64,000 nt of DNA from Ceratodon purpureus (GCA_014871385.1 CM026427.1:6081909-6145908), one strand, 5' to 3'. Shown: positions 1 through 12,436, numbered from the stretch's first letter. Made by a program: numbers and translations. The notes: generated by a model not told the origin, from the letters alone.

Positions 1-47
1 CCCCAGGACTCAGGAGATGCGCCGTTCGTATCCGATTTCTCTTCCAT
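1..47 (-). CDS. Start of an unidentified gene, cut by the window edge
   Basis: Read on the minus strand, an ATG at 47-45 opens 15 codons (MEEKSDTNGASPESW) and runs off the left edge. It lies just downstream of a good intron acceptor (TTTATGCAG, exon resuming at 60). A matching donor (GAG then GTGAGT) lies at 1151-1150, so the start codon sits in the second exon behind a leader intron of about 1.1 kb. The same gene architecture recurs elsewhere in this window. Fifteen residues are too few to name a family, and the start and splice sites are inferred by eye. Confidence 0.45.
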   Translation of the reverse strand, partial: MEEKSDTNGASPESW

Positions 48-60
48 TTCACAGCGGGCA

Positions 61-1151
61 CTGCATAAATCTGAAAGAACCAGAAATTAGGTTGTCTCAA
101 TCGTTCAGAGGCGATCATCGCAAATGTATAAATTACGTAGCTTGATACATTAAGTTTAAAAACATAATCTGATCCTTTAAAAGTGCATACTTGTAAACCT
201 AACAGATCTAGGAATAGAGTTCTAAACCTGACCGAGTGAGCGGCACAAATAAAGCCCGAACCCTCTTACTCACCTATCACGTAAGAACCTCTCTGAACCA
301 ACATCACTGAACAGAACCCGACACAAACAGAAACATCCTCCTCGCAGACTCCGACTAAATACCAAAACCAGGCTCTGCAACAATCCTAAACCTTTACAAC
401 CCTAACCCATCATCTCCGAATCCGTTACCACCAGCAGTAGCGATGGATCACAATGCACCATCTCAAAACTAAACGAGCAGAAAAAGCTACCTCCATTTAG
501 AACAAAACCTGGAGCAAACTCTCCACCGCACCTCGACCACTCACAACAAACAAAAAGTACACGGGCTCCCAAACGCAAACTGCAACTCGCATCACCACGA
601 ACTCAAACTCCTCGAACTAGCAAGAGCTACTCCGACACAGAATTCCGCCGCAGCCATGCAAAACACTCACTCACAAAACAGTCTCATCTATCCTCACACA
701 CTCACAACCTCCCCGCTTCGTCTAGCTGGCCACGAAAGCAACTCACCAACAACTGATCCGAGCCCGAACAACAAACCAAAAATCCTCCAAACCGAGTCCG
801 GTCAACAGAACTCCCCGGCCGCGCACCCCAGCCTCCTGCGGATCCTCCTAATCTGCAGATCCACAACATCACTCATCAACACCACCTCAAACCCCACCCT
901 CCATCGCGCGCATCCTCTCCAAAACCTCATACCCCTCCAGTGACCCCCACAACCAGCTAAACGCCACCAACACAAACACACACAAAACCCCGCACGCACT
1001 GCATTGGCATTCCAAGCAACACTCTCACTCCAAAACTAAACAACAACACCATCAAACCAACACACCACCCGGCCAACCACTCCACCTCAACACCAAAACC
1101 CTGCGAACACTCCACGAGCTACCAGATCTGACTCCAGGCACGAGAACTCAC
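61..1151 (-). other. Probable 5' leader intron of the gene at the left edge
   Basis: This stretch is strongly C/A-rich on the plus strand, meaning T/G-rich in the transcribed sense. That matches the other leader introns here, for example upstream of the Di19 gene. It is bounded by a GTGAGT donor (1151) and a TTTATGCAG acceptor (61). The short open frames inside it have no recognisable content. Confidence 0.4.
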
Positions 1152-2574
1152 CTCCAGCGGCTCCAGCGAACAGTCGTCAAGAGTGACCTCCCGATAGTCC
1201 TAGAGGACGCGCATGCCGCACCGTCTGTGGATCTGAGCGAGCTCCAGAAGGCGCAACGCGACGACAGCAGCGAGAGAGCTCGAGCTCGAGCGAGAAAATA
1301 ATGAAAAGCTTCTTCACGGGACTTCCAAGTTTAGAGCCAAACGCTCACAGGAATTCGCCTCCCGGGCTCGTACACGACGACAAATTCCAGCCAGAACTTG
1401 CCTCCCCGGGTAGCTCACACGTCCTTTTCCCCTCGGAATTGTCGCTCGGGTGGGACATACCCGGCTGAGACCCTTTATGGGTAAGCTGACGGAGACGGGT
1501 GTGGTGGAGCGAGAGCGGTTCTGGGTAGAAATTCGCCTGTCTGGCTGGATTGCGGTCGTGGAGCGCGTGGACCCCGATGCTGTACGGGGTATATGTAATC
1601 ACGCCACTACACCCAAACCCAACTCTATCTCCACCCTCAGTAGATCACTTCCTCCAAAATATACTCAATCCCAAAACTCACACTCGGAATTAAACACAGT
1701 AACGCACTTGAGTACTCCTAAAGTACGGCATGGAGACCTAAACCCGTGAATGCACCTAAAACCAAACATCTAGACAATATCTAGATTGAACTAACTCATC
1801 GTAGATTTGGTGTGCAGTTTCTTTCACACTACAGTGGTGTAGGTGGGACTGGGGCCCGGTACAGGGACTGGAGAGGCAATGCAAGCAAATGGTCCCACAA
1901 GCATAAACTGAATATCCATATCCCTTTAGAATTTGGGAGTCAAATTGGGTTGGAAATTCAACAAGGCACAACAAGTGTGTGGAGTGACCTTTGGGACAAG
2001 AATTTGGAAGTTATGAAGTGGCGTGTGAGTAGAGTGGTAGGTGGTTTTAGCGTGGGGGGTTTACCGGGTGGACCCGTGGATAAAGGGGGGTTTATTCTGC
2101 GACAGTATGGAGTGCCAAAAATACAGTGTTGGTCACAGGAGGGGTTCGATTGGAGCTCATGCGAGGAATGGAAGATATTTCGTGGGGGGGTTTAATTTGG
2201 GTTTGGTAGAGTCCATGTGGGCTAGGGTGGTAAATTGGGAAGTTACTTTCTCAAACGGAGAGCAGTGTGGTGAGTGGTTTGCGAAGTTACGCACAGGGTA
2301 AAAGAATTTAGTTAGGTGGAGAATTAGTAACCAGGAAAGGGCAGAATCTATCTTAGGGCTATGTTTTATCTTTGAAATGAAGAGGAGTGCTAGATTTTAG
2401 AGTTTTTAGTTCCTTGTTGGTTGCTTGTCTTCTACCTTAGAAGTTAGCACCACTATTGTAGTTCCTATGCATTTTGAACTTTTTGTAGTTGAAAAAAAAT
2501 TGTGATTTTTTATTTTTGAGTTATGATATCTTAACATGTTAAAAAAACTTAGAATTTGTTGCATATTTTGTGCT
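1152..2574. other. Leader exon, promoter and unassigned sequence
   Basis: The segment 1152 to about 1310 is GC-rich and is probably the first noncoding exon of the minus-strand gene. Beyond it, 1310-1750 looks like promoter sequence. From 1750 to 2574 the DNA becomes T-rich. A 127-codon open frame around 1812-2195 shows no domain, repeat or splice logic, and I do not call it a gene. Confidence 0.3.
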
Positions 2575-4150
2575 GTTAATGTGATGTTAATATAGGATGG
2601 TTTGAATGGTGACCCACTTAAGGGTTGTTTTCTATAAATTGCTTATTTTTTTTTCAAATTGTAAGTCTTTAGACGCAAATGTTGTGAACAATCTTATCTT
2701 ACCTGCATAACAACTTCATTAGGAAGTCACCAAATTGTTTTTTAAGCCGATATTTGTAGTTTGTGGATATTACAATTGATATGACACTGATATGACAGCA
2801 AGAATGGATCTAGAGATAACGACAGTATGAGTAGATTCGGAGATAACGATTCGGAGATAACAAGAGAAAGCTATTACAGCAAGAATGGATTTAGAGATAA
2901 AGACAATGTCAGTAGATTCGGAGATAACGACCGTAAGCATAAACCATGATGAAGATACTTAGCCTCGCACTGACAGTTGATCTTCAAGATATTGATAGGA
3001 GAAAATAATGACAGCAAAAGTGGATAAAAATTATGATAAGAAGAATATATAAAGATATGACGATATATTTTATAAGTGTACCAATTAGCCAGGTAAGAAA
3101 TGAAAAATGACTGCAAGATTGGATAAAGATGTTGAGAGTTATAACAAAAATTAGTATAATTAAACTAATTAATAATGTGGTGCTAATGTGGAATAGTTTG
3201 AACCACTATTCATTTTAGAGTTATTTTCTATAGCTTGCTTCTTCTTTTCAAATTATTAGTCCATCAAGGCAAATGTTGTAGAACAAACATATCTTATGTG
3301 TAGGGAAGCTTCAATAGGTACGTGCCTGATAACTAAATGAAAAAATAAAAACAGTTTGACTACATGAGAATAGTTACTCAAATATTCATCAAATTGTTTT
3401 TAGAAGCTAATGCTTGTAGTCTAGATCATGACGATAGTAGTACTAGATCTAGAGACAAGGACAGTGAGAATGAATTTAAAGATAATGATAGTAGGAGTTG
3501 GACTAGAAATGACAAATTTAAAGATAATGACAGCATCAGCTAGAATAGAAATAACGACAGTAAAAGTGGATTTAGAGATAATGACACTAAGAATAAAAAG
3601 TAAAAGTGGATTTAGAGATAATGATACTAAGAATAAAAGTGTATGAGAATACTCAACCTGGCACTAACAGTTGATCTTGAGATAATGACAGCAGCAATAG
3701 ATGAAAATAATGACAGCAAAAGTGGATAACGATGATGACAATTTGTATGAAAAGATATGACAGTTACATTGGATAAAGTACTGATTAGCAAGCTAGGAAA
3801 AGAAAATGACAGCAAGAGTGGATAGAGATTTTGACAGTTGTCCAGAAATCAATACAACTTCACTTTGGACCACTAGTGATATTTTTTGGTCTAGATCAAG
3901 TTCTCATGTTAGCTGGAAACCTATCCCCTCTTTTGTTCCTATTGACATCCAGTAACCTCCTCTCAACTATGTTCATGAGGGTGTGTATTATTTCTTCTTT
4001 GCAATGAATTTTCATTCATATGCTCCAAAAAATTAAAAATCAATACAACTAAATTGATCAGGTGAATGTACCTATTAACATGTTATAAAAAAGAAAATAA
4101 TAACAAAAGTAGATAAAGGTATTGACAATTATATTAAAATCAATACAAAT
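2575..4150 (+). repeat. Degenerate tandem repeat with AGATAATGACAG-type core
   Basis: Two diverged copies of a unit of roughly 600-660 bp lie head to tail, about 2575-3155 and 3178-3840. Each runs through the same landmarks: a 'GATGTTAATATAGGATGG'-like start, a TTTTCAAATT tract, GCAAATGTTGT, a CACCAAATTGTTTTT-like block, then many short iterations of AGATAA(T/C)GACAG, and finally TGACAGTTGATCTTCA. A third fragment is visible near 4085-4150. Within each unit the short AGATAA/GACAG/GTGGAT words recur every 15-40 bp, so this is a repeat of repeats. No coding capacity is recognisable. Confidence 0.6.
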
Positions 4151-5224
4151 GGACCAATAGCATAAAACTAATGACCAACTAGCTACAAAAAGTTCATTAA
4201 TCTTATAAATCAAGATCGTATAGAATATTTGTTTATAATCTAGACGCAATAATCATATAAAAAATGTGCACGTATTCTTCATTAGCCTCCTTTAACTAAA
4301 ACATACAATTAAGCATACAAAAACAAACTCTCAATATAAAATTAATAAAATTAAAATCAAGTCACCAAAAACAATTGGCATAATGTATTGATGTTTGGTT
4401 GTGAAGCAAAATTTAATTGCAAAGCTTGCAACTTGTAATCCCTTCCCTCTTTTTGTCCATCACATCCTTATTATCATTTTTTGAAGAAACAACCAAGTTA
4501 GAAAGAGGTTTCCCTTTCATTTTGAAGAAAAAGTAAATCTTGTTACTGTATCTTTATTTCTCTTTTAATATATACAAAAACACTTCCAACAAAATTCAGT
4601 TGCGTATTTAGGGGAGTGGGCAAAGAAAATGGGAGGCCATGCCCAGTCCCTTAGACAATATTGAAGCAATGCCTATTCACGAAAGCCCTTGCAGGCCTAC
4701 TGATATGCCAACTTCGAATTGCTCAAAACACTAGCAGCTAGGAATTATTTCAAAACCTTCCTAATTTCCTTCAGAAATTGAACTTTTAATTTTTACTTAC
4801 ATTGCAGTACTAAGGCATGTGGTTTGAACTCCAACGGAACAATGTGAAAAACATCACAACCTGATAAAACTTGACACAATAAAAGAAAAAACGTCCTTAG
4901 ACAAGTACGCCATACTAAATACCTGGTGTACAACACTTACACTTGGAGGTCTTTTCAACCAGTAATGAACGGTGTTCCTAATGATCTATTGACATAATAT
5001 TGAATTGAAAGATAAAGAGTTCAAAATTATTAGGCTCTAAGTTAATTTGCATGTAACCTAGCTCCAGATCATCGCTTGCCAGACAATCAATCATCATGGC
5101 TTGTGAATCAATCAGCAATTCTGTGTTAATTCTCAATCGAAGAATGGAATATCATGGCACTGTCAAAAAGCTTTTAACTAATTTGCCACTAATTTTTAAG
5201 AGCTAAATTGCCATGATCGCACAA
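4151..5224. other. Intergenic, AT-rich; 3' flank of the HMG gene
   Basis: No gene is visible. The part nearest 5224 is the 3' untranslated region of the minus-strand HMG-box gene. The rest is AT-rich with no recognisable element. Confidence 0.3.
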
Positions 5225-5793
5225 TCAGCGACCTTTGCTGCGCTTCATCTCTTTCTCGTAACGTTTCTTGTCTGCCTCCGCTTTTTTTATGTATGGCTGC
5301 AGAAATAAACCATTGCAAGTAGTGTGCATGTCAGCACTTCGCTTGAAAAATCAATCCAGTGCTAAGTAGTAATCATTTTACACGTGATTTGTTTAAATGC
5401 ATGGCGTGCATGCAGAAGCTTTACGTGCTCATAATGTGCTGATCTGAACTTTGGTAATGTGGGATATATTTTACTGATTTGTGCAGGAATGTGATCAAGT
5501 CATGGATTGGAAGTTATGGAAGGGAAGGGAAGAGGAGGACCAACCTTCTTGTCTTTCTCGGTCAGTTGCTGCCATCGTGAGCCAAGGATTCTTCCGACAT
5601 CACCGAACGGGATGTTAGGATTGTCAGCTGCGATGCTGGCGTGTTGCTCCTTGCAGAAGAACATGTAAGGGCCGAGAGCGCGCTTGGGTCGACCGGATCG
5701 CTCTCTCCGCTTCGACTTTCGGATTGGTTTCGAAGAGGAGCTTGACTTTCTCCGGGATCGAGACGCGGAGGAGCGTCGCCCTCCCCCTCGCAT
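5225..5793 (-). CDS. Small single-HMG-box protein (NHP6/plant HMGB type)
   Basis: The gene has two exons, 5793-5545 and 5296-5225, and codes for 106 aa. It is an architectural chromatin protein that binds and bends DNA in the nucleus without strong sequence preference. Residues 1-30 are a basic, serine-rich tail. Residues about 32-103 form one HMG box: PKRALGPYMFFCKEQ, then NPNIPFGDVGRILGSRW, then EKDKKPYIKKAEADKKRYEK across the intron. The intron (donor AAG/GTTGGT, acceptor CTGCAG/CCATAC) is in phase 0 and falls before the third helix. The protein lacks the long acidic tail of many plant HMGB proteins, so it looks closer to yeast NHP6 in layout. The ATG at 5793 is the first in-frame start. 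The family call is strong; the exact paralogue is not determined. Confidence 0.9.
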
Positions 5794-7356
5794 GCTTCCT
5801 CGTGCCTTCGCAATGGTCGCTTGCTTTAAATTGCCGGTTGATTACCTACTCTCAATACGTGGTTGTTTCGCAACCGAGAGTGTGGTAAAGGTGAAGGGGT
5901 TTGAGAATGTATGAACGTACAGGGGAGCTAGCAACAACGCCGTGTTGCTCAAGCACAGGACAAGAAGCACGAGAGGGGCGAAGCAACGGAGATTGTAAGC
6001 GGTGGCATTAGAGGAAGGAGAGATCCATATGGGCACTGTCCCATGGACACCCTTGGTCCTATGCTACGCTTGCATCGCTCCGGCCTAAGTGCTGTTTCGG
6101 AAGAGTTGATGTCCTCTCTCCGGGAAGGGAATATTTTTGAGCAGACGCAAGGAAGTGTCTCACCATAGCTCAAACTTTCACCTGCAGAACCGATTGGAGC
6201 AGAGGACGAAAGATGCATGTTTTTTTGGCATGGTTGTACTATGTTTCCCGTTTGCATCCCAGATGTTCAAAATGGCCTATTGTTGACAGGTACTTTGGAA
6301 TTTCAAGTACCCTTTCACGTCCGTCTCGTTAAAACGGTTGGCGTTTTAACAGAAGATTGTCGATCCGGTCTCATTTTGTGCAGTTAGAGGTGCAAGGGGT
6401 GGCCTGACCCGTCACTGGTACCTGTTTTCCACCTTCATGTGCTCGACGTTCTATTGATCGACCATTATTTCTGAACATTGTTTACAGGCAGTTTGTGCCC
6501 TATATTGTATGGGGGGAAGAGAGGAGTTGATGCAATCTTCTTGGATTTTATCTAGTTGTCGACCTTATTGGAATTTCAGGGTGAATTTTGACAGTTGAGG
6601 AAGCAACTTTTCCATTTTGTTTGTGTTGCAGGTCAAACAACGCCTGAGCGAAAAGTTTAGACCAAAGTTTTTAATAGCTCACTGGCAGTTACATTCTGCG
6701 GTGTACTGCCCTTACGTAAATAGGAAGTTTTTTGGAATTTATACATTCCATGTGCTTCAGGCATTTCAGACTTGCAAACTTCGACATGTGGTGGTACCAG
6801 ACGGTGCAAGTGTTGTGAGAAGTCACAGGAACAATTGAATTTCTCTTGCAGGCTTCTCACGACACCTGCAACATCGGATACCACCAGTATCATTGTATGT
6901 CGAGAATTTACCGTTTTGATTATGACACTATGCACTTGCACTTTGGATTATTCAGCTTCGACAGGAGACGATTAGACTCTAACTTTCAAGTGTTCCAGTA
7001 CTACATAGGTGACAGGGATAATTTTAATCCTTACGCTGTCGAAGAGAGAGTATCTCACTTACAGTCTCAGCTTTTCTGTGAAGGATGCTGCTCAAAATCG
7101 TGAGCGATTCAGATACAACTCGGGAAAAGAATCTGCAAGTCACAGGGAGTACCTCAGGTTCGCAACTTTCTCTTGCTTCGAAAGCATGATGGAATTGATT
7201 GTCTAGAAGGTGATCCATTCAGGAGTAATCGAGAGTTTAACTGCAGAAATTTTATCCAGAGTCTGTGGAAATGAAGCAGCAAATTTTTATCTTAATGCAC
7301 TCGGTATAACATGGGTCCCGATTTCAGTGCCTCCAGAAGACTAGATTTGAGACAAC
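5794..7356. other. Divergent upstream region of the HMG and SEL1-like genes
   Basis: This holds the promoter of the minus-strand HMG gene and the probable 5' leader of the plus-strand SEL1-like gene. Intron-acceptor-like sites (TTTGTGTTGCAG near 6631, TTTCTCTTGCAG near 6852) suggest noncoding leader exons. The short open frames here have no recognisable content. Confidence 0.35.
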
Positions 7357-7707
7357 ATGGCAGAAATTTTGAGGAAATTCGAAATTGATCAGGCAGCCAT
7401 GAAGAAAGGTGAAAAGAAACCTTCGTCTTCCAATGACGCATACCTGAAGCCCAGTCCATTGAGAGATGTGGTAGCACGATGTGAGAAGAACTGGCATGAG
7501 CAAACTTTAAGGAGTGCAAAATGTGGAAATGTTGCCATGCAAACCCTAATCGGCCAAATGCTTTGCTCTGGCTATGGGGCCGCCGTCAATGTGAAAGAGG
7601 GGATAACTTGGTTGCAAAAGGCAGCAAAAAAGGACCAGGAAGCATTCAACATGTTGACCACATTATCCCGAACAGGTATTAACACTGGACCTCCAACAGG
7701 GTTATAG
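7357..7707 (+). CDS. Small SEL1-like repeat protein
   Basis: A single open frame of 116 aa starts at the ATG in GACAACATGGC. Residues about 53-95 (AKCGNVAMQTLIGQMLCSGY, then a VNVKEGITWLQKAAKKD stretch) form one SEL1-like helical repeat, a protein-protein interaction fold. The N-terminus is lysine-rich and polar. I recall similar short, plant-conserved uncharacterised proteins with this 'AMQTLIGQM..SGYG' core, but no function is established for them. The C-terminus after LTTLSRT does not look conserved, and a donor-like GTATTA lies exactly there (about 7675). The real protein could therefore splice into a further exon that I could not find. Confidence 0.65.
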   Translation: MAEILRKFEIDQAAMKKGEKKPSSSNDAYLKPSPLRDVVARCEKNWHEQTLRSAKCGNVAMQTLIGQMLCSGYGAAVNVKEGITWLQKAAKKDQEAFNMLTTLSRTGINTGPPTGL

Positions 7708-8319
7708 AGTTGTACATCCTCCCAGAGATTTAAGAATGTTTCGAAAAAAGGTGAGACATTTTCAAATGAATAGCACAACAAAGTGTTATCTACAATAATC
7801 CTGTGAGCTTAGGGTGTTGAGTATGGTTAATGTCAACACACTGGTTTCATTAATGTGGGGTCCTATTGACAATCCTAAGGCTAGGGCTAAATGTCATAAT
7901 CCTCCGGTAGAGACTCAAGCACGGTCCACAGCCACCGAGGAGACGAACTCAGTGCTTTCATTACAAAAGAGGCCACCGGTGTTAGCAGTGGTTACTAACA
8001 GCTCGATGATGACTTATAGATTCTAAAAATGTGCCGGATATCATTTAGAGCCATTCTACAAAATGCCGAAGGAACGCACCTCTCTGTCCTGCCTGTCAAC
8101 CATCATTCCACAAACCCATTTCGACCCGATATCAGTCAACCTCCAATAACAATGCATGTATTAACATAGAAGATAAGGAACAGAGTACGATATGAGTAAA
8201 CCTGTAGAATATGGTATCTAAAACTTGTGTTTCAAGGGACTAGTGCTTTCATAAAAACATTATTTTCACTACGGAGCAGCACGTACCTCAATCTTGTATC
8301 ACTTCCTCGAGCTGGTAGC
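7708..8319. other. Convergent 3' region between the SEL1-like and bHLH genes
   Basis: This holds the 3' untranslated sequences of the two converging genes. A 70-codon open frame at 7814-8026 has no recognisable features. Nothing else is seen. Confidence 0.4.
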
Positions 8320-10118
8320 TTACGATTTGATGGAGCTTGGAGAGAGTGAAAGCTGGGAAGCGAGATGCTCGTCTGCTGTGGCAGCATTTGCCGCAGCAAT
8401 GCTCGAGTCTCTCAACGCATCCTGGCATTGACCCTGAGTTACACAAGCCAAATTATGCTTAGAACGCAACATGGTCAAAACGTGAACCTAGAAGAAGCAA
8501 TAGGATAACAACTCCACTAGGCATTTGTAGCAAAAAGGAAAACTCATCACCTTTGTGGGCGTTGTTTTCTCAGGCTGTTCACGTTCAGAAACAGAGTGCT
8601 GATTTGTTGAGGAAAGAGTCAATCCAGGTGTTTGAAGTAGCAAATCAGTGCCCACAGCAGGGGTATCTGATGCTTGAGCGCTCTTGGGCACTGCCGCAGG
8701 ATATGTTGGGGTAGGATGAATAGGGGCAGGGTATCTTGCAGCGGGTCTTTCGACATGAATCTGCTGTACTGGATGGGGGAAGTGGGTGTGCGGCATGTAG
8801 GGCGATGGCCTGGAGCCAAACATGCCGAAAGTTTGGTACGCAGGGTGCAAGAACGGAGGGAAGAATGGTGAGTTTGGATCTTGAGTGACATCCTTTGAAG
8901 GTAGAGAGGATTTCGTCATCAAAGGCATTAATGGGTAAGGGAACTGGGGATTAGCCATAGGAACTGGTTGGTCCATTCTCCATCCTGGCGCTGCGCTCTG
9001 GTTGTCCCCGCTCTGATTTCGCTGGTCTTGCAGCCGCACTACCTCAGTCTCAAGTGAATTTTTCTCCTCTTGGAGCTCAGCTTTTTCTTGACCCAACTGC
9101 GCAGGGATATTTAATTCATTGTAAGGAAGATAATCTTCCACACTCACAATAATCTTCCTGGAGTGATGACTAGTTGCAACATCCTAAGAACGAGTAAGAA
9201 AACTGAGACAAGACATATAAAGAAGCACCTCTCAACTACTAAGGATTACCTTGAAGCAGATACTAGTCCCAATGCAGCATCTGGAGAATAGTCGTGACCC
9301 CATTGAGGCAATCAGAATATTCGGTATCAGTGGGTAGAGGAATAGAAACTTACATCTCGTGATTCGTCTGAAAGAGCAATGTGCTCATTTTTCATGCGAG
9401 CAATGTCGGAGCGGAGTTCATTTACAGCCAGAATACTTTCAGCAAGAATGGTGCCTTTGTCAAGTTTAGGTCGGACAGGATCTGGTACCACAACGCAATC
9501 TTCGTTATTTTCAAGAGCACTAGTCTTTGATAACTGCATTTGTTGAAAGACAAAAAAACTCAAGGAAACCAAAAATGCGCATGGCTAAGGAAACACTCAC
9601 CAAGAACATCCGCCAGCTTTGCAAACTGCTCATTCAGATGATCTCTCCTCAACCTCTCCCGACCAGCTTTCTGAAGCTTTCTAGCAGGCTGCAGGTGACC
9701 ATTTTCCTCTTCTGCATCTCGAACTCTGCCACTGAATGTTTAGGTTTTTTTTCATTAGCTCAAATTCGACCAGGAATCAAGCTCAGCAAAAAACAGATGA
9801 AAACACGAACAGTATCTCGAAACTACAGACTCCAAACCAAAGGAGCAACATGCGCTTGCAACACATAATTCACAAGAGTCGGACAGCACACCTAAATTCA
9901 GGCGCAGCCGCTACAGGTACTACATGCGGAGGCGCCGAGCAAGGCGATTCGGCAAGAACACTTCCGTGATGGCCAACAGAAGAAACAAGCTCCGAGTGCA
10001 TTCTCTCCGACACTAGACCCGCGAAGCGATCGACGGGCGTCTGGGGAAAACTATGCTGCTGCTCTAGAAGGTTGTCGTGCATCCAAAACCTCGGGTAGGA
10101 AGCTCCCAGCGTCTCCAT
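8320..10118 (-). CDS. bHLH transcription factor, subgroup IVb (bHLH121/URI-like)
   Basis: Five exons, 10118-9892, 9731-9601, 9481-9354, 9096-8551 and 8433-8320, join in phase into 381 aa. The basic helix-loop-helix occupies residues about 92-145: ARKLQKAGRERLRRDHLNEQ, a loop with LDPVRPKLDKGTIL, then a second helix. A leucine-rich coiled coil follows (EEKNSLETEVVRLQDQ). The C-terminal half is rich in Pro, His, Ser and Thr and is probably regulatory. The exact loop DPxRPKxDKxTIL and the extended coiled coil are hallmarks I know from Arabidopsis bHLH121 and its IVb relatives bHLH11 and bHLH47, which control iron homeostasis with ILR3-type partners. The iron role here is an inference from family. 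Exon 3 uses a weak acceptor (GGTACCAG); the alternative CAG at 9538 gives an early stop. The ATG at 10118 is the first true start codon. Confidence 0.85.
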
Positions 10119-10871
10119 CACAGCGTCTCTCTAGAGCTCGCTAGCCAACTACACATCTCTCGCCTACCTTCCCCCTAATCAATCACGTACTAGTACCGAC
10201 AACGAATTCCGCCAGGCTCATCAACCCATGCCAGGCTCAATGAAGAAACAGAAACGACCTCCAATCGCCAAACACGCCCTCCTCAAAACCTCCACTCTCT
10301 AGTATCGTCTCCACCATCTTTCCACACAATCTAGATAATGCACTTGCAAGTACCAAAGTGATCGTTTCAGTAGCTCGGACCCACTTCCGCTCAGAAAACT
10401 TCAACCTGGAATAATCCACCCGAGTCTGGTCCAGGCTGAGAGAAACGCGTTGTGAACTGGAGTGGTCGAAGCATATGCGATCACACGATCATGCACGCAA
10501 GCAGCACGGGGGTGTTGTCATAGGCGAGGCGGAGGTGCATGGGCGCAGGGGAGCGGGGAGAGGGAGGAGAAGCGGGCCGTCGGGGGCGGCCATGCTGGGG
10601 GAGGGAGCTTTGCACGAGCAGGCGTGTGGAGGGCAGCCAGTGGGGCCCTGACGGAGCGTGCCTTCGTTGGCCCCAAGCGCGCCCGAAACACGCGCCATTC
10701 CACTTGGTGATGCGTCGCGTCCGTTCGACGGAGGACGGTGTGTTGGGAGAATGCACGCTCGATTTCGGCAAGGGATTGCGGGCACCAACTACCACCTAGT
10801 GCTAGTATTTTCCATGATGTCATGATTCTGGTAGGCGAGATAGGCTTCTGGATGGCAGCGGAATCTGGATC
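10119..10871. other. Divergent promoter region, bHLH and zinc-finger genes
   Basis: The 753 bp between two divergent start codons shift from AT-neutral to very GC-rich toward the zinc-finger gene. Several long overlapping open frames on both strands here follow from the high GC and are not genes. Confidence 0.4.
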
Positions 10872-11252
10872 ATGGCAGTGGAGAAGCGGGCCGCGCTCGT
10901 GGTCACCAGGTGGTTGAAGGAAGCCGTGGGGAAGGACCGGACCTTGATCAGCGACCCGCAGGAGGAGGAGGAGCTGCGGGGCCGCGCGGAGCGCTTCTTC
11001 TCGCACTTGTTCGTGGACTTCCCGTCGCTCACGCGGCTCATGCTGCTCAACGCCAACCACGCGCCGCTCAAGTGCTTGATCTGCCCGCGGCGGCGGTTCA
11101 GGTCGCTCAAGGAGCTCCGGCAGCACGCGCACCGGGGCACCAGGAGAGAGCGCCGGGCGGAGCACCTGGGCTACTACGATGCTCTTGTGCGAGCGCGCTT
11201 GCCCAGGTACAATGCCGAGAGCAGCTCCAGTGATGAGTCGGAGGAGGATTGA
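10872..11252 (+). CDS. Single zinc-finger protein, zf-XS-like
   Basis: A single exon of 126 aa and high GC. Residues 68-105 read CLICPRRRFRSLKELRQHAH followed by a basic stretch and EHLGYYDAL, giving C68-x2-C71, H85/H87 and H98. The spacing and the ELxQHA...H..LxxYxAL pattern resemble the zf-XS zinc finger found in SGS3/FDM RNA-directed DNA methylation proteins. The XS and XH domains themselves are absent. A helical region with RFFSHLFVDFPSL precedes the finger, and the C-terminus is acidic (SSSSDESEED). The ATG follows GGATC with no upstream in-frame ATG in the frame. The zf-XS assignment is my reading and could equally be a divergent C2H2 finger. The RNA-silencing role is speculative. Confidence 0.7.
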   Translation: MAVEKRAALVVTRWLKEAVGKDRTLISDPQEEEELRGRAERFFSHLFVDFPSLTRLMLLNANHAPLKCLICPRRRFRSLKELRQHAHRGTRRERRAEHLGYYDALVRARLPRYNAESSSSDESEED

Positions 11253-12436
11253 GCTCGTGATCCCTGTTTCGATGATGATGATGTTCTCTTGCAGCAACTT
11301 TGAACCGAAAATTACACTGAAAATTACTCATGTTTATCGAAAGAGTGTCCCTCTTCCCGTTCACCGATTCTGTGATTCTGTTTTGCTTGTTGGGCTTTCA
11401 ATCTGCAAACTGTCACTGGGCTGAACTCGTTTGGTGGTCTGGTCTGTGACTCCAAATTGTGCAGATTGCATGCTTCCTCTGGCTTCGTGTTTGGAATTCA
11501 TGTTCCTTTCTGCATATCATGCGCAAGCTGCATCCATGGGTTCTCAAGGTTGCATCGAAGAAGAGCAGTGCTGTATTCCGATTCGAAATGGGACAACGAT
11601 TCAGAAGGAGACGTCACGAGGTTAGGTAGCTTTACTGTATAATTACTCGCAGATATTCAGAAGATGTCTCCGCAAAGGAGAGGATCTTGTGGTGCACCAA
11701 AGGCCTTATTTCTGAGTTCGATTTGAGTGTAGAAAAAGGTTCTAGAAGAGAATCTGGATAACATATAAAACATTCGTGAGACTGGCATGCCATGAATGGT
11801 AGCCACAAGTTAGGTGCAATCGTATCTCACCAACTGAATCGTGCAGCTCTAGGATAACATAGCTTTCGAATCGGAGAAAATTGAAAGGCATCAAATAAGT
11901 CAGCATGTTCAGGAAATAAATGCAAACCCGTCATAGGTTCGACAAGGTAAGCATTAAATTAGAATAATTCAGTGCAACAAGGTGACTAAACCCTCATATA
12001 AAGGAACAGTGCAATACAGATGTGGTAACAGTTCAGAGACAGTTACAAGCATTACACTTTAAAAGTGCCCTAAAAGTAGGCACAAATACGGCCTTAATAT
12101 TCAATACAATACTACAATCCAGGCCCCATTATTTGGACCCTACGAGCACCGCAAGAATTTTCTGCATACAGGACCCCCAATAATCCTCTGCATCCTTGAG
12201 CTGCCATGCCAGATCTTCGCCTCGTGGCAATCTAAAGCATTCTGCTAACCTATACAAGCCCTAAGATTAAATGCACTTGGATCTCGTGGCAAAGGATGCT
12301 CATACAGGATGCTTTCCAGCACCTGAGAATTGGACTAGACAGGAAGGTAGTAACGCTGTGCAATGCAGCTTTTCATCTGAACCTTGCTGGAAATCATCCT
12401 GTGACAGCGAATAAATGCACAACGGTGATCAGGTTA
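11253..12436. other. Convergent 3' region, zinc-finger and Di19 genes
   Basis: The 3' untranslated regions of the two converging genes and about 0.7 kb of unremarkable sequence. No coding signal is seen. Confidence 0.35.

Noticed and set aside
1812..2195. 127-codon open frame
   Set aside because: No recognisable motif, no splice sites, G/T-biased composition.
9482..9538. Alternative acceptor CAG at 9538 for bHLH exon 3
   Set aside because: Joining there yields a stop within a few codons. The GGTACCAG site restores the conserved loop DPVRPKLDKGTIL.
10518..11297. 259-codon minus-strand open frame
   Set aside because: It is antisense to the GC-rich zinc-finger gene and its promoter, has no domain, and exists because of the GC content.
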